Source: Solenopsis invicta
Taxonomy: Eukaryota > Arthropoda > Insecta > Hymenoptera > Formicidae
DNA length: 64,000 nt
NCBI RefSeq assembly: GCF_016802725.1
Contig: NC_052679.1
Location: 18,283,635-18,347,634 of the forward strand
Direction: 5' to 3'
Shown here: piece by piece, positions 1 to 10,191 of the stretch
How positions within the stretch are numbered: the first letter of the stretch is position 1
How the letters are laid out: every line of letters starts with the position of its first letter
Position numbers and translations under genes: made by a program
Notes under the pieces: generated by a model
The model's input: the letters and a program-made list of their open reading frames with translations, nothing else
What the model was told of the DNA's origin: nothing
The model's database searches: none

Positions 1-13
1 GGCGAGACAAGCG

Positions 14-220
14 ATGGCCTGGTGCCGTTACTGGCTACAATCGTTCCCCATAAAAATGACGCTGAACAACGTCGGATTGCTGACGGTGTTCTTGGCAATA
101 GTGTCGCCGCGATCCCTCATTTACAGGCTCGTTTATCCAATTTTCAGATTAGTCTTCGGCACCTTGTATCCGGCGTACGCTTCCTATAAGGCGGTGCGCA
201 CGAAAAATGTCAAAGAATAC
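14..220 (+). other. Possible alternative N-terminal exon of the REEP gene, unspliced through 148
   Basis: The frame that encodes the REEP core stays open upstream of the acceptor at 147 back to an ATG at 14, giving about 45 extra residues. These include a hydrophobic segment (VGLLTVFLAIV) before the family core. A second acceptor-like site, CATTTACAG, ends at 126. Family knowledge: vertebrate REEP1-4 proteins start only about 10 residues before LIFGTLYPAY, with an intron in phase 2 just there, which favours the acceptor at 147. The longer reading could be a real alternative first exon or read-through of intron sequence. Confidence 0.3.
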
Positions 221-3200
221 GTAAGTGAAATAAATAATGAATAATGTAATAGCATTACAGGCTCCTAATCAAAGCTCTTGGCTTTTAAATTGAATATCAT
301 GAAAGCACTTGATTATATAGAAATACATCTGTGAATTTTTTTAATATATATGCATGCCTATCTTGTTTCTTTTTTTAATATATTTTATATTGCAAATTAT
401 ATTTTTTATATAAAAACTTGTTAGCTAATTAATATTTTAAAAATAAAAGAATTATTTAATATAATTTACATATATGGACTTTTAAATTACAAAACGCGGT
501 TTGATATTTCGATTTAAAACTTAATAGCTGATTTCATTGAAAATTTTATTGGAAAAATTATGAAATTTTATTTATAAATTTACACAGCAATTTGTTACAC
601 AATATCAAGTTGAGCAATTTGCACCTAAACGTTATTCACATTACATAAATGCATTGGCTAGAATTCGAATAAACGTCAGAGATCTTTTAACGTTAATCTT
701 TTGCTTTACTCGTAGCCGATGAAAACTGAGCCGTATGTTGCTACGTACGCAGCTGTCGTGAATATTTTTATCTTTATAATTTACTTGTATTGAGAAGAAA
801 GGGAGAAGAGAGAGAGAAATTCGCAATAATAAAATTCAATTTAATTTTATGTTTTAAACCTCTCTTTACTCTTTTTGTGAATAGTAAAATATGCACAATT
901 TATATTGATCTTCAGATTACTTTTAATATTTATTTCTTTCATTATTTTACTAGTCATTTTTTTAACATTTTTTGCGCAGTAAATGATGAATCACAAACAC
1001 ATTTCTCTGCGATTTTTCTTTAAGTTACTTTTGTAATAATCTATTGCTCTAGAATTTCCTTGGTTTCAGGTCAAATGGATGATGTACTGGATTGTATTCG
1101 CGCTGTTCACATGCGCGGAAACATTCACCGACGTCTTCTTTAGTTTTTGGTGAGAAATACGTTGCTATTCGAAAAATTCCTCCACTTTGTAATTTGTGTA
1201 AATTATGTGTTTGTGTATGTGATTTATTTAGATAGGATCAAGTTAAACTATTATTAATTCAAACTGTTAGTAATTCAAAAGTTAACAATTGAAACATTCG
1301 CAGGGAAAAGAGCATCTTATAACAATATTCGTATTAATCAGAATTTTGATATTTACACTCTCCCGGGAGTAATTGTTATGAGAATTATTCTCATTTTTTT
1401 AATTATTATTAATTCATCAATGTGACTATTCTCACGCACCACTTGAGCGTATTATTAAAAAAATTATCATTTATGTTAAGATCGAGTCAAAGTTTTTGAG
1501 ATAGTAGCATCTTATAGAAGCTGAGGCACCATGTGCAGTAAACGACGTCGCGTTGATTTGAGAGCGACCGCGTATACGTAATATAACGCACCGGATATTG
1601 AGATGAATCTTGGAGTCGCGGCAAGCACGAGGGCAAGCAAGGGGCCAATAAACCAGCTGCGGACCGCGCGGTCTTGAAAGCCGCGCTCTCGCTGCGAGGA
1701 ATTCCGAAAGTCTAATTTCGGACGAGATAGATATTGGCTTACATGCACTTCTGAGGATTCTGCCCGCGCGTCTCCCCTGACCTGCCATCGTCCTCTCATT
1801 TCTCCGTCGTTCCTCCCTATTCTCTTTCTCTCTTTCTTCCTCGGGGAACATCATGTGCCAGATCTCCCTTCATACTCGGATTACAACCAAGAAGGAAACG
1901 AGTTCCCGCGTATTTCTGGCGTATTCGAAATGTCCGATACTCTCCCGGCACACCGGTGCACTGCATTTCTCCACGCCGCTCTCACTTTCACGCCCGTGAC
2001 GAATTTTTCGCGACGCGAGTCGAATCGAGTAGATTGCAGCAGCGTGACGGCATAGCGATTGCCCGCGATCAACTATTTTTATCGTTGTTACATTGTGGTT
2101 ACGTTAAAAACGTGATAGATTTATTTGAAAATTCCGAACAAAAGCGTCATTGTCGAACTAACGATTCGAATATCTTTACTCGTTAATTTGATGCTTTACT
2201 TGATTTTACAGATTTTACTTTGTAACCCTCCGCAGACTTACCTAAACTGTTTAAGACCTAGATAATTTTTCCATTTTGCCGATTCTGTTTTTTTCAAATT
2301 CAATGTAGGTCAAAAGAAGCAAAAAAACATTTCGGATCATAAAATTGTATTATATAATCGTGTTCCTAAAAGTTAAAAGAGTATACTAAAATTTTTTCAG
2401 ATTTTTTAAAAAAAATCTAAAAACATTAGAAAAATACAGCTGTTTATCAATAAGTCAACTGGTCTGACTTTTTCTCATTTTTAGAACTAGGAAAGGATAA
2501 AAAGTAAATTTAAACCGAGATCAAAATTAATCTACATTAGTGAAAATGTATACAAGCAGTGAAAAATAGATTGGTCTGCGGAAGATCAATATAACATTTT
2601 TGCGCATAAATATATTTATTTCACTGCAATATTGCAACTTATACGTGCATAAATAAAGAAATATATAAAACTTTAAAGTAATTTCGAGAAACGGTGAATG
2701 CATCGGCGCATACGATATTTTACACGTCCCGCACGTTTGTTACGTAGGTTTCCGTTTTACTATGAGATTAAAATCATCCTGGTGCTGTGGCTGCTAAGCC
2801 CGGCCACCAAGGGCTCCAGTATCCTTTACCGGCGCTTCGTGCATCCCGCGCTAATCCGCCGTGAAGCTGAGATCGACGAAGCCCTAGCACGCGCGACCGA
2901 GCAGGGTTATACAGCGGTGCTGCATCTCGGCACCAAGGGTGTGAATTATGCCACCACAGTTCTCATGCAGACCGCCATCAAGGTAAGGCCCTACGTGGAC
3001 CGAATGTTAGAAGAAAGTGTATGTGTCATTGTACAAAGTGCCTCGGAATTATCCTTTTCGCTTAGGGATTCTTCAATAAAATCGATTGAAGAATCCGCGA
3101 ATGGAAGATGAGACGATAGACTGGGACACCTTGTACGTAGATGTAGCAAAGAAACCGGCAGCTTTCGAGGAGGCATTCCGCTTTAAAAATTTTCTTTGAT

Positions 3201-6200
3201 ATTTTATGTACATTAAGGGAAAAATTACTAAATTTTAATAAATTTGTATAGTACTAATAAAATATTTACTAAATGTAAATATATTGTATATTAGTACAAG
3301 AACCATTAATTTAAATATCATTTTTCTTATAGACTAAATGTTTACGTATAGGAAGTAAATATTTTATTAGTACTAATCGAATGAATATTTATCTATAAAA
3401 ATTTAGGAATTTTTTCTCTCAGTGTATATTCCTAGTAAAATAATATATAATAATTGTATAATATATTAATAATAATATAATTCATTATATATACTAATGT
3501 GTGATATATTACATAATACGCTTAGCATAAGCGTAATGGATTATTTATATTTTTCACGTAAAGTTGCGTAAAACTAATCTTGTCTTCCGGAAGAGGCTGT
3601 CAGCATCCTGGAATGCTTTATCTTGTTTGATCTCGTACGTTTAACCAGCCTGAGTTCTCGCTTTCATTGTTCACGCATAGAACTTCTGTCAACCTGCCCT
3701 TGATTGCCGCTCACTAATATCTTTACGTGTTCTTGATTTTTTCTGTTTTCGTTCTGTCCCATCCGCGCTCCCGCACGCCATCGCCCTCTTTCACCGTCGC
3801 ATCGCCGTCTTACCGTCTAATCAAAAACTGGAAAAAAAAATACAAAAAAAAATCGCCACCATCGCCATCCGCAAAACCACGCACGGCCAAACACCGAGCA
3901 CTTAACTACCGCCTGATCATCGCCCTAACCGCTGACGTTGCTTAAGAAATTTGTGTACACCGAACCGTCAACCACACGACGAAATTCTGCCACTGACCCG
4001 TAACAACAACCACCAACACAAACACACCGAGTTGCTGGCCGATTGAAACGCAAAAAAAATTCATGTGTAATAATAAAAATAAATAAAATCTCGGCATCAC
4101 ATGATAGAATCTCCCGATCGTACTCCCGTCGAGTGCACTCCCCGATCGTCAATCAGACCCGGCGATTTCTAGCTTAGCCAACCCCAGAACGACAAAGCGG
4201 TTAAACAACCACCAGGTGGACGGGCCGGATTATCCGGACGACAGCGCGGTCAGCAACCATCTGCATGCTAGATCCGATGACCTGGTAATAGGCGACACGG
4301 ACGCGATCGTCGGCTGGCAGTACCGTGACTCGACAACGGACGACGACGAGATAATGCAGGAGCTGCCGACGACGGACACGGAATACGAGGAGCTGCTGGA
4401 GGAGCAGGAGCCGCTGGTGTTCAAAGTGCCTGAGAATGAAGCACCGCGGAAAACGCGAAAGCCCAGGAAGGAACGCAGCACCACTAAGGTCACCAGGCGA
4501 CAGAAGACGCGCGCCTGCAAGTCGACCTCGAAGAATTACGATGTAGATTTCAGCGATGACGCCGATGTCAATTAACTGAAGATAGAGAAAAAGAGAGATG
4601 CGGATGATTCGATATAGACGGTGGAAAAGCGGGGATAAACCACCGAAAACTTGAAAAGCAGACTGAATGGATCGACAGGTGGGAAAGTGTCGGCGACTTT
4701 TAGCGAAGGCTGCGGACAATTTGTATCTGATTTATTATTACGAGTGATAAGTCAAAGACTTTTTTATGCGTGAAAGAAAGCGTTCTGAGGATCAATGACA
4801 GAATTTTTTTGTATATTATACACTCAACTTTTTGATATTTTTTTTTTACGTAATCCGTTATGAGTTTCTCTTTTACGTTTCTTTTTTTTTATGCGACTAC
4901 GCGAGACGAAATTTTCTGTTCGCGGATTTACGATAAATTTTCAGTGGTGACATGTATACTCTTTTCTTTCTGTATTGCCTTCGTAAGTATAAAATGATTG
5001 TGTGTGATTATTTAACCGTAGACAATACGTTTTAGAAAGATGTTTGATACACTGATAAATAAGAGATTTTTTGTACAATCTTGTATCTTGTTTTTTTTTT
5101 TTTTTTTTTTTAGAAAGACATAAAAATTTCAAAAGGCTTTAATCGTTAAACAATAACTATAGAGTGGAAAACTTTTAATCATGTACATATTTTCAGCCAA
5201 GATGAGACGTTAGTCGTAATCACCCACATGCCTTACTTTGATTTGTATTTTTCCACGTGAACTTCGAGTCTAGAAGTTGTAAAGATTACATACGTCTCAG
5301 CTGAAATATAAGGTTGTTTGATACACTGGTAGCTTTAGTAGCAATCTCAATATTTTTACGAAATATTCCACAAGTTGTTTTGACATTAATAATAATGGTA
5401 ATGCCAATTGTTAAAGCGCGCGACGACATTCAGCTGAAAAGCTTACGTTGACGTCGAAACGCATCAAAGACGAAATTCACGAATATTAATTAGAAATTCT
5501 GTGTAATTAATTATCAACAATTACATGTCTTTTTCCTATTATGTCGTTTTTATCTTACACGATTCTTCAGTTAATTTAATGATACGATTAAGACAATCAA
5601 CCATCATTCACCGATTAACATTGACTTCAATTAAATCTAAGATCACACTTTTTTTTAATTATGCAGTGAGTTTCTCAGATCCAGTCAGATATTTTTTATA
5701 CGTAATTTTCTGGTTAAAACGTATATTTTTCGATAAATTTTTTCGAAGAGAATATTAAATATTTGTAAATCGGTTGATCATAAAATTTAAATCAATTTGT
5801 TAAATCACAAATGTTTACACAAAATAATAATTTCTATGATGTTAGAAGGACTTGAAATTTTTGCTGGTTCTCAAGAACTCACATGCGTAGTCTCGGAGTC
5901 GGATAAATTTCTTTTTTCTATGACCTTGTCATAGTAAAATTGTTATTTACAAAAAGACAACGAATCTCTATTTTAGATTAGCTTGATCCAACTCGTTGAT
6001 GCAACTGGAGTTTCAAACGCATCATTATTTACATCGCGTTCGTTCTATGCCGTATGTTCAATAAATCGTACGTTTTAGAAGATGCGTTCCGGGAGGTGAA
6101 GCTCAAAAAAAGGAGTTGCTGATATGAAATCGAGTAAACAATAATGTATACAACGAGATAGGCGATTAAGCGCGTAATCGTCATTATCATCATCATCATC

Positions 6201-8526
6201 ATTATCGCCATAGTGTTATTCACATGTGTGTGTACGTGTGTATTCGTTATCTCGTTTGCGCGTTTCACCTGCAAAGTTACCAATAAAATCTGTGTTAGTT
6301 CGTGCGCACACGGAAAAATCATAATAACAATAAAACTCATCCCATCATTGATTAATGAATGTTGAATGCATCCTGTCGTTCCGGACAGATCGTTAGCGGG
6401 CTTTTGTAACTCTTTAACGACTCTAACGACATCGGTATCGTTACATTAGCGTTGCGCAGCTTTTTTACCATGTATACTATTTACGCAACGACAGTAAAAC
6501 GATACCGATACTATCGTTAAAAGTTGCAGAATCCCGCCGCTGCGCCGATAAAGTGCCTACCGTTACTCGTTCGATGTCACTCGTTTATGGAAACGCATAG
6601 ACGGAAAGAGACGCGTGCGTTACTTCTTGTGATTGTATGAAAGAGAGAGTTTTTGTACGTCATGCTACAGTTGAAGTACACGTAATCGGTTATTCCTCTC
6701 GAGGATTGCACATTACGTAGCCAGATTGGACGCTTTGACTGTAACATGTGTGCGTTATGTATAGTGAATCAGGAATTAATATACGGGAAAAGCGTGCAAG
6801 TCAGTTTTCGCTTTTGCGGCAACAAAGGCGACTCCTGACGATACCGCGCAAATCCACAGTGCCTTCTCATCGCATCGCCGTAATTTTTCCGTGTACGAGC
6901 GCTTAGCGTTGAGCCGTTCTAGCGAGTAAGATTTTTGTACCCGATTCCAAAGATACTAATTATTATGATGAGCTGATTCCTTTCTTTTCAAATAAAAAGT
7001 ATTATTTGGATGAGCTTTCGGCCCTCTGTTCTTGTTCGTTCATCTCGCCGCAACGTCCCGTCTTACATTCGCCTTCCCGCTGTCTCCCGTACGGCGATCT
7101 CATTGCAGGCATTAATTTTCGCATCGCATTCCTTCCAAAAGCAGCGCATTCTTTCCAAAAATATAAATTCACTTTCGATTAATAGAACTAATCGCTGTGA
7201 ACGACGCGTTATATTAGACTCGCTCATACTGCACGTATTTATATCGTCGGTCGTCGCGTGCTTCTGGACGGCGCATGTAACAGAAAGACACGTATGTACG
7301 AACGTCCGGGAAAAGCAAGAAATCGCCTATGGATTGATGTAAATTCGGCGTAAGGGGAGTTTGCCTTCCGTGACCGGGTGACGGCAGATAACACATTAAC
7401 ATCTTTTTAATTAATTGGTAAGATTTTTATTTTGTTTTCTTTTATACTTACTCGAGACTCTCTCTCTCTCTGAGTTTTTCTCTCGATGACTTAATTCTGT
7501 TTTTTTTTCTTTTTTTTTTCTCGCAGTAAGTAGCGTGCTGGTCGCGTCGTTTGCGACGCATGTATTTCACGAGCGACTTCCTTTTCCAGGGCGGCGGCGG
7601 GCTGGTGCAACAATTGAGGAAAAGTTACAGCCTTAGTGATCTAACCGGCGAGAAGGAGGACGAAAATAGAAACACACCCGATGCGCGTGACGAGACGGAC
7701 ATGGAAGGTAGCTGATCCCTAGCTGATCCCTAGCGTCGTGCTAATTAAATGGAGATTTCGTGGAGAATATAAAAGCAAACGCGCTCGGGCTTTCGCAAAT
7801 ATTCTTTGTTCTTTTTTTTAAATATTTTTATACATTCATGTGTTCCTTTTAAACATTGAATACATAATAAATTTTATATAAAAGATATTTTATATATTTA
7901 TATTATATATTATAAAATGTACATACTATTTATATTTATATACATAATACATTTTATTATATGTAATTTTATATTATTATTATACGCGTATTATATCCTA
8001 TAAAATTTTTAAATCATTTAAATGGGGTCGTCGAATACAATACTAGACGCGCGAAGCAAACTGCTAAGTAGCTTAATTTTAAATAGATATCTGTGGTTCT
8101 TATAGTGGAACCTCGTCGAAGAGAGCACGTTGGCAGAAGGGGCTATAGTCCTCGCAGGACCCAGTCCAGCAGCAATGCGTCTCGAGTAGAGATGTATTTT
8201 TCCGAAGTGGATGTCGATGTTCGACAACCAAGGCCTAGGGAGCCCATAACTAGTTTAACGTACGTAGTCCGAGCAGCTTACAGCGGTCGCGTTGACGTTA
8301 AACGTTCGGTAATAACGAATCTTTCCACGTTCATAGAAATATAAGGTCCTCGGACGACATATCTAGCGGTTACAGTAGCGGCGAGGCGTTGCAGACCCAG
8401 CGCACGACTTCTCAGGGTGATTCTTTAGTAAGAACATCGAGCGTCGGTGCGAGAACACGCATGAAGCCGCGTACCACTACGAAGAAGACGCCCGAAGTAA
8501 GCCCGATAAAGCGTAGCGTATCGTAA
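148..8526 (+). CDS. ReepA: REEP1-4-type receptor expression-enhancing protein (ReepA-like), short isoform, 5' end outside window
   Basis: ER-membrane-shaping protein of the TB2/DP1/HVA22 family. Coding exons are 148-220, 1070-1149, 2748-2982, 7590-7707, 8106-8259 and 8346-8526. All introns are GT/AG and all joins keep phase (2, 0, 2, 0, 1, 2). Recognition rests on the family core: LVFGTLYPAYASYKAV, then VKWMMYWIVFALFTCAETF, then FPFYYEIKIILVLWLLSP, then TKGSSILYRRFVHP. Two hydrophobic hairpin segments lie in the first three exons. After them come an amphipathic stretch (GVNYATTVLMQTAIK), the GGGGLVQQLRKSYSLSDL motif typical of REEP1-4, and a Ser/Arg-rich tail ending KRSVS. About 279 residues are visible, somewhat longer than vertebrate REEP1 (about 200). 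The first visible exon probably starts at the acceptor TTTTCAG before 148 with incoming phase 2, so the start codon lies upstream. The gene symbol is by analogy to the single REEP1-4-class gene of flies. Confidence 0.92.
221..1069 (+). other. REEP intron, AT-rich, nothing recognised
   Basis: The intron begins GTAAGT at 221 and ends TTGGTTTCAG at 1069. It is AT-rich with short purine runs near 790-820. I see no repeat element or coding segment in it. Confidence 0.8.
1150..2747 (+). other. REEP intron with a GC-richer middle and one TTAA-type repeat
   Basis: The donor GTGAGA is at 1150 and the acceptor TTACGTAG ends at 2747. About 1500-2090 is clearly more GC- and CpG-rich than its flanks, but I can place no exon there. 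About 2226-2584 is a diverged copy of the CCCTCCG-ended repeat described separately. The rest is AT-rich. Confidence 0.7.
2226..2584 (+). mobile_element. Non-autonomous TTAA-type element, family A copy 1 (diverged)
   Basis: The left end CCCTCCGCAGACTTAC and the right end GGTCTGCGGAAG are inverted relative to each other. The interior shares the order of blocks (AAGACCTAG, then a T-rich run, TCAAATTC, then CATTTCGGATCA) with the copies at 29281-29548 and 34826-35106. The flanks are GTAA and ATCAA rather than intact TTAA, so the target-site duplication is eroded. A piggyBac-like origin is inferred from the better copies. Confidence 0.55.
3092..3199 (+). CDS. Candidate alternative terminal exon of REEP (35 residues)
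   Basis: If exon 2748-2982 (ending in phase 0 after AAG) is joined to an acceptor at 3091 (GATTGAAG), the frame reads NPRMEDETIDWDTLYVDVAK followed by 15 more residues and a stop at 3197-3199. The acidic, tryptophan-containing composition looks more like coding sequence than the AT-rich surroundings. The acceptor has a poor pyrimidine tract, and the resulting intron would be only 109 nt. A stronger acceptor at 3065 (CTTTTCGCTTAG) would instead give seven residues and a stop. I do not recognise the peptide. Confidence 0.3.
   Translation, partial: NPRMEDETIDWDTLYVDVAKKPAAFEEAFRFKNFL
3211..3424. mobile_element. AT-rich palindromic MITE, family C copy 1
   Basis: The left arm (AAGGGAAAAATTACTAAATT) is matched in inverse orientation by the right arm ending AATTTTTTCTCTCAGTGT. 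Inner arms pair too (TAGTACTAATAAAATATTTA and its complement near 3355-3380). It closely resembles the element at 43108-43320. There is no coding capacity. It lies in the REEP intron between alternative exons. Confidence 0.55.
4216..4575 (+). CDS. ReepA: Alternative 3'-terminal exon of REEP encoding a 119-residue charged tail
   Basis: An open frame of 119 codons starts immediately after an acceptor (ACCACCAG, ending 4215) and is in phase 0, exactly matching the donor after exon 2748-2982. The joined protein would therefore end in this tail instead of the SLSDL-type tail. Composition is clearly non-random: an acidic front (VDGPDYPDDS, then TTDDDEIMQ and EYEELLEEQEPLVF), a basic patch (KTRKPRKERSTTKVTRRQK), and an acidic end (NYDVDFSDDADVN) before TAA. 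It has no methionine start and no independent promoter that I can see, which fits an internal terminal exon. The pyrimidine tract is modest, and I saw no AATAAA within several hundred bases downstream. The tail belongs to no domain I recognise; similar long alternative REEP tails are known in flies only in general terms. Confidence 0.6.
   Translation: MDGPDYPDDSAVSNHLHARSDDLVIGDTDAIVGWQYRDSTTDDDEIMQELPTTDTEYEELLEEQEPLVFKVPENEAPRKTRKPRKERSTTKVTRRQKTRACKSTSKNYDVDFSDDADVN
6391..6541. mobile_element. Hairpin MITE, single copy
   Basis: This is an imperfect inverted repeat with two arms of about 70 bases around a small loop near 6460-6480. The left arm includes TGTAACTCTTTAACGA and ATCGGTATCGTT. 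The right arm carries the complements AACGATACCGAT and TCGTTAAAAGTTGCA in reverse order. The outer ends are AGCGGGC and CCCGCCGCT. It is non-coding, inside the large REEP intron. Confidence 0.5.
7708..8105 (+). other. REEP intron, AT-rich
   Basis: The donor is GTAGCT at 7708, inside a short tandem GCTGATCCCTA duplication, and the acceptor GGTTCTTATAG ends at 8105. The middle is long TATA-type low-complexity sequence (about 7800-8000). Nothing else is seen. Confidence 0.75.
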
Positions 8527-8652
8527 GGACTGATCGCGTACACCACGATCATTAACAAAAAAGAAAAAAAAGAAAAAGAAATCATTCACATCATTCTTTG
8601 ACGTACATTCGTGAATCGGTTAATGACACGTACTTTTTTATGGTCTTTGAAG

Positions 8653-10191
8653 GACATGGGCGAGGATTTCGACTGCATATATCCCGAAAATGTCTCCCTA
8701 CCGTCGTCCCTGAATGTCCTCACTCCCGAACAAGCCCTCGAGCTTTTACTATTGTTGTCCCAGAATAATAAATCGATAGACCAAACGACATCTATTATCG
8801 CTTGTATCGATCAATCCGCGAATGAAAGCCAGCCCGCAGCGAAAATAGAAGATAATGAATCGTCATCGACGGAATCGAGCGGCGAGTTCGTTGACACAGA
8901 CTCGGCTCAAATAGACGTGCAAACTATAGAGATCACGAATATCTCGACGGAAAACGTGTCGATACCCATGGGGACAAAAAGCGTGGCAGACAAAACAAAC
9001 ATAATAGATTCGATAAAAGAATCTGATTTTCAGAAAGGCAATTCTAATGCGCAAATAGAATATATTGACGACGAGTCAACGAGTAACCAAGTAATTTCAG
9101 CTATTTCCCAAAAGCAGGGCAATTCTAGCACACAAATGGAATACATTGACGATGAATCAAAAAGTAACCAAATAGTCTCATCTGTTTCCCAAAATCCCAT
9201 GGGAGCCAATCTCGAACGAATAACCGGCGAGATCTGTCAGGAAAAATTCAACGAGCTGAAGCAATTACTAGATGATGCGCACAAAGCTGTAACGGGCATC
9301 GTGTCTTCCCAAGAAAAATTGAATGCGATCGACGGAGGTAAGGGACATATGAGTCTACGGGAAACTAGGACTGACGATTCGCCGAGCACTTGTGCTCGCG
9401 ATATCGCGGCCCATTCTCCCGTTACACCGAGTACGTCGAGCTGCGATCTTGACAGCGATAATCGCGCAGGGAAATATCATAAAAAGCCCGCTCCGAAAGC
9501 TCCAATGACTAACGAGGCAGTAACGAGTAACGAAGACAGTAACGAAAACGAATCACAAAACGCTTTGAAGGCCACTTTGGTCATTAAAACTGGAACGTTG
9601 AGAACTGTTTCGAACGCGGATGCCACGAAAGATATATTCCTGGCGCATAACGCGGATACGAAAAAAAGAAAGAAGAAATCTAGCAGAACACGCGCTAAGG
9701 AGAGCTTCTCCAAATTATTAACGATCCCAAAGAACATCTTTCACAGTGCTTTCCATAAGGAGCAGAGCGAAACTTCCTCCAAGGAGGAAGATTCCAGCTC
9801 CACGTACTCCGAGACCAGTGGACCCACGTCAAGATCGGGTAGTATTGGGTCCCAGGTGTTCGTGGACACAACCGCGAAATTATCCGCTTCAAAACAAGAA
9901 AACAGGGAAGTGGACGTGGAAGAGATTCCACTGAGACCGGAGCGCGACGACAATATTAATTCCGACAAAGATATAAACTCTTTCAAAAAATTAGATACTG
10001 AAATTGTACCGTTGAACAAAGTTGAAGTAGATCTGAAAATTGAGAATAATAAGAAAGAAGAAGATACACTGAACTTAAAAAAATTCGAAAATCCTAAAAG
10101 TTTTGGAAATGAATCGAACTTGCAGATTCGTGAAGCGTCACAGTCTTTGCCTTATAGCGACAAAAAAGAGATTATCACTGACATTAATTAA
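8653..10191 (+). CDS. ReepA: Long alternative C-terminal exon of REEP (512-residue disordered tail)
   Basis: The open frame begins at an acceptor (TTTTATGGTCTTTGAAG, ending 8652) in phase 0. The last common exon contains a good donor at 8497 (CCCGAA then GTAAGC), also phase 0. Removing 8497-8652 replaces the last nine residues of the short form with DMGEDFDCIYPENVSLPSSL and a further 492 residues, for about 780 visible residues in all. The tail has one Leu-rich stretch (LTPEQALELLLLLSQ) near its start, then Ser/Thr/Glu/Asp/Lys-rich low-complexity sequence. It includes a tandem 26-27-residue repeat (YIDDES units at 9060-9077 and 9141-9158) and a basic patch (KKRKKKSSRTRAKESFSKLL). No known domain is recognised. 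An ATG at 8623 lies in the same frame upstream of the acceptor, so a separate small transcript is possible but less economical. Confidence 0.72.
   Translation, partial: DMGEDFDCIYPENVSLPSSLNVLTPEQALELLLLLSQNNKSIDQTTSIIACIDQSANESQPAAKIEDNESSSTESSGEFVDTDSAQIDVQTIEITNISTENVSIPMGTKSVADKTNIIDSIKESDFQKGNSNAQIEYIDDESTSNQVISAISQKQGNSSTQMEYIDDESKSNQIVSSVSQNPMGANLERITGEICQEKFNELKQLLDDAHKAVTGIVSSQEKLNAIDGGKGHMSLRETRTDDSPSTCARDIAAHSPVTPSTSSCDLDSDNRAGKYHKKPAPKAPMTNEAVTSNEDSNENESQNALKATLVIKTGTLRTVSNADATKDIFLAHNADTKKRKKKSSRTRAKESFSKLLTIPKNIFHSAFHKEQSETSSKEEDSSSTYSETSGPTSRSGSIGSQVFVDTTAKLSASKQENREVDVEEIPLRPERDDNINSDKDINSFKKLDTEIVPLNKVEVDLKIENNKKEEDTLNLKKFENPKSFGNESNLQIREASQSLPYSDKKEIITDIN
9034..9192 (+). repeat. 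Tandem duplication inside the long REEP tail
   Basis: Two adjacent coding units of about 80 bases read GNSNAQIEYIDDESTSNQVI and GNSSTQMEYIDDESKSNQIV, each followed by a Ser-rich spacer. The differences are mostly conservative and the frame is kept, which indicates an in-frame duplication under coding constraint. Confidence 0.75.

Larger units (their letters stand above)
2983..7589 (+). other. Large REEP intron carrying alternative terminal exons and repeats
   Basis: The donor is GTAAGG at 2983 and the main acceptor CTTTTCCAG ends at 7589. Inside are the candidate exons 3092-3199 and 4216-4575, the MITEs at 3211-3424 and 6391-6541, a poly-T run at about 5091-5112, and a TCA/ATC triplet run near 6184-6205. 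A short motif GTTTGATACACTG occurs twice (about 5043 and 5317). About 6560-7400 is GC-richer without a supportable exon. A strong acceptor (T-run then CTCGCAG, ending 7526) precedes an in-frame TAA. Confidence 0.75.

Noticed and set aside
1471..2186. Overlapping open frames in the REEP intron
   Set aside because: They are in a locally GC-rich patch, on both strands, without family similarity or splice-site agreement with REEP exons.
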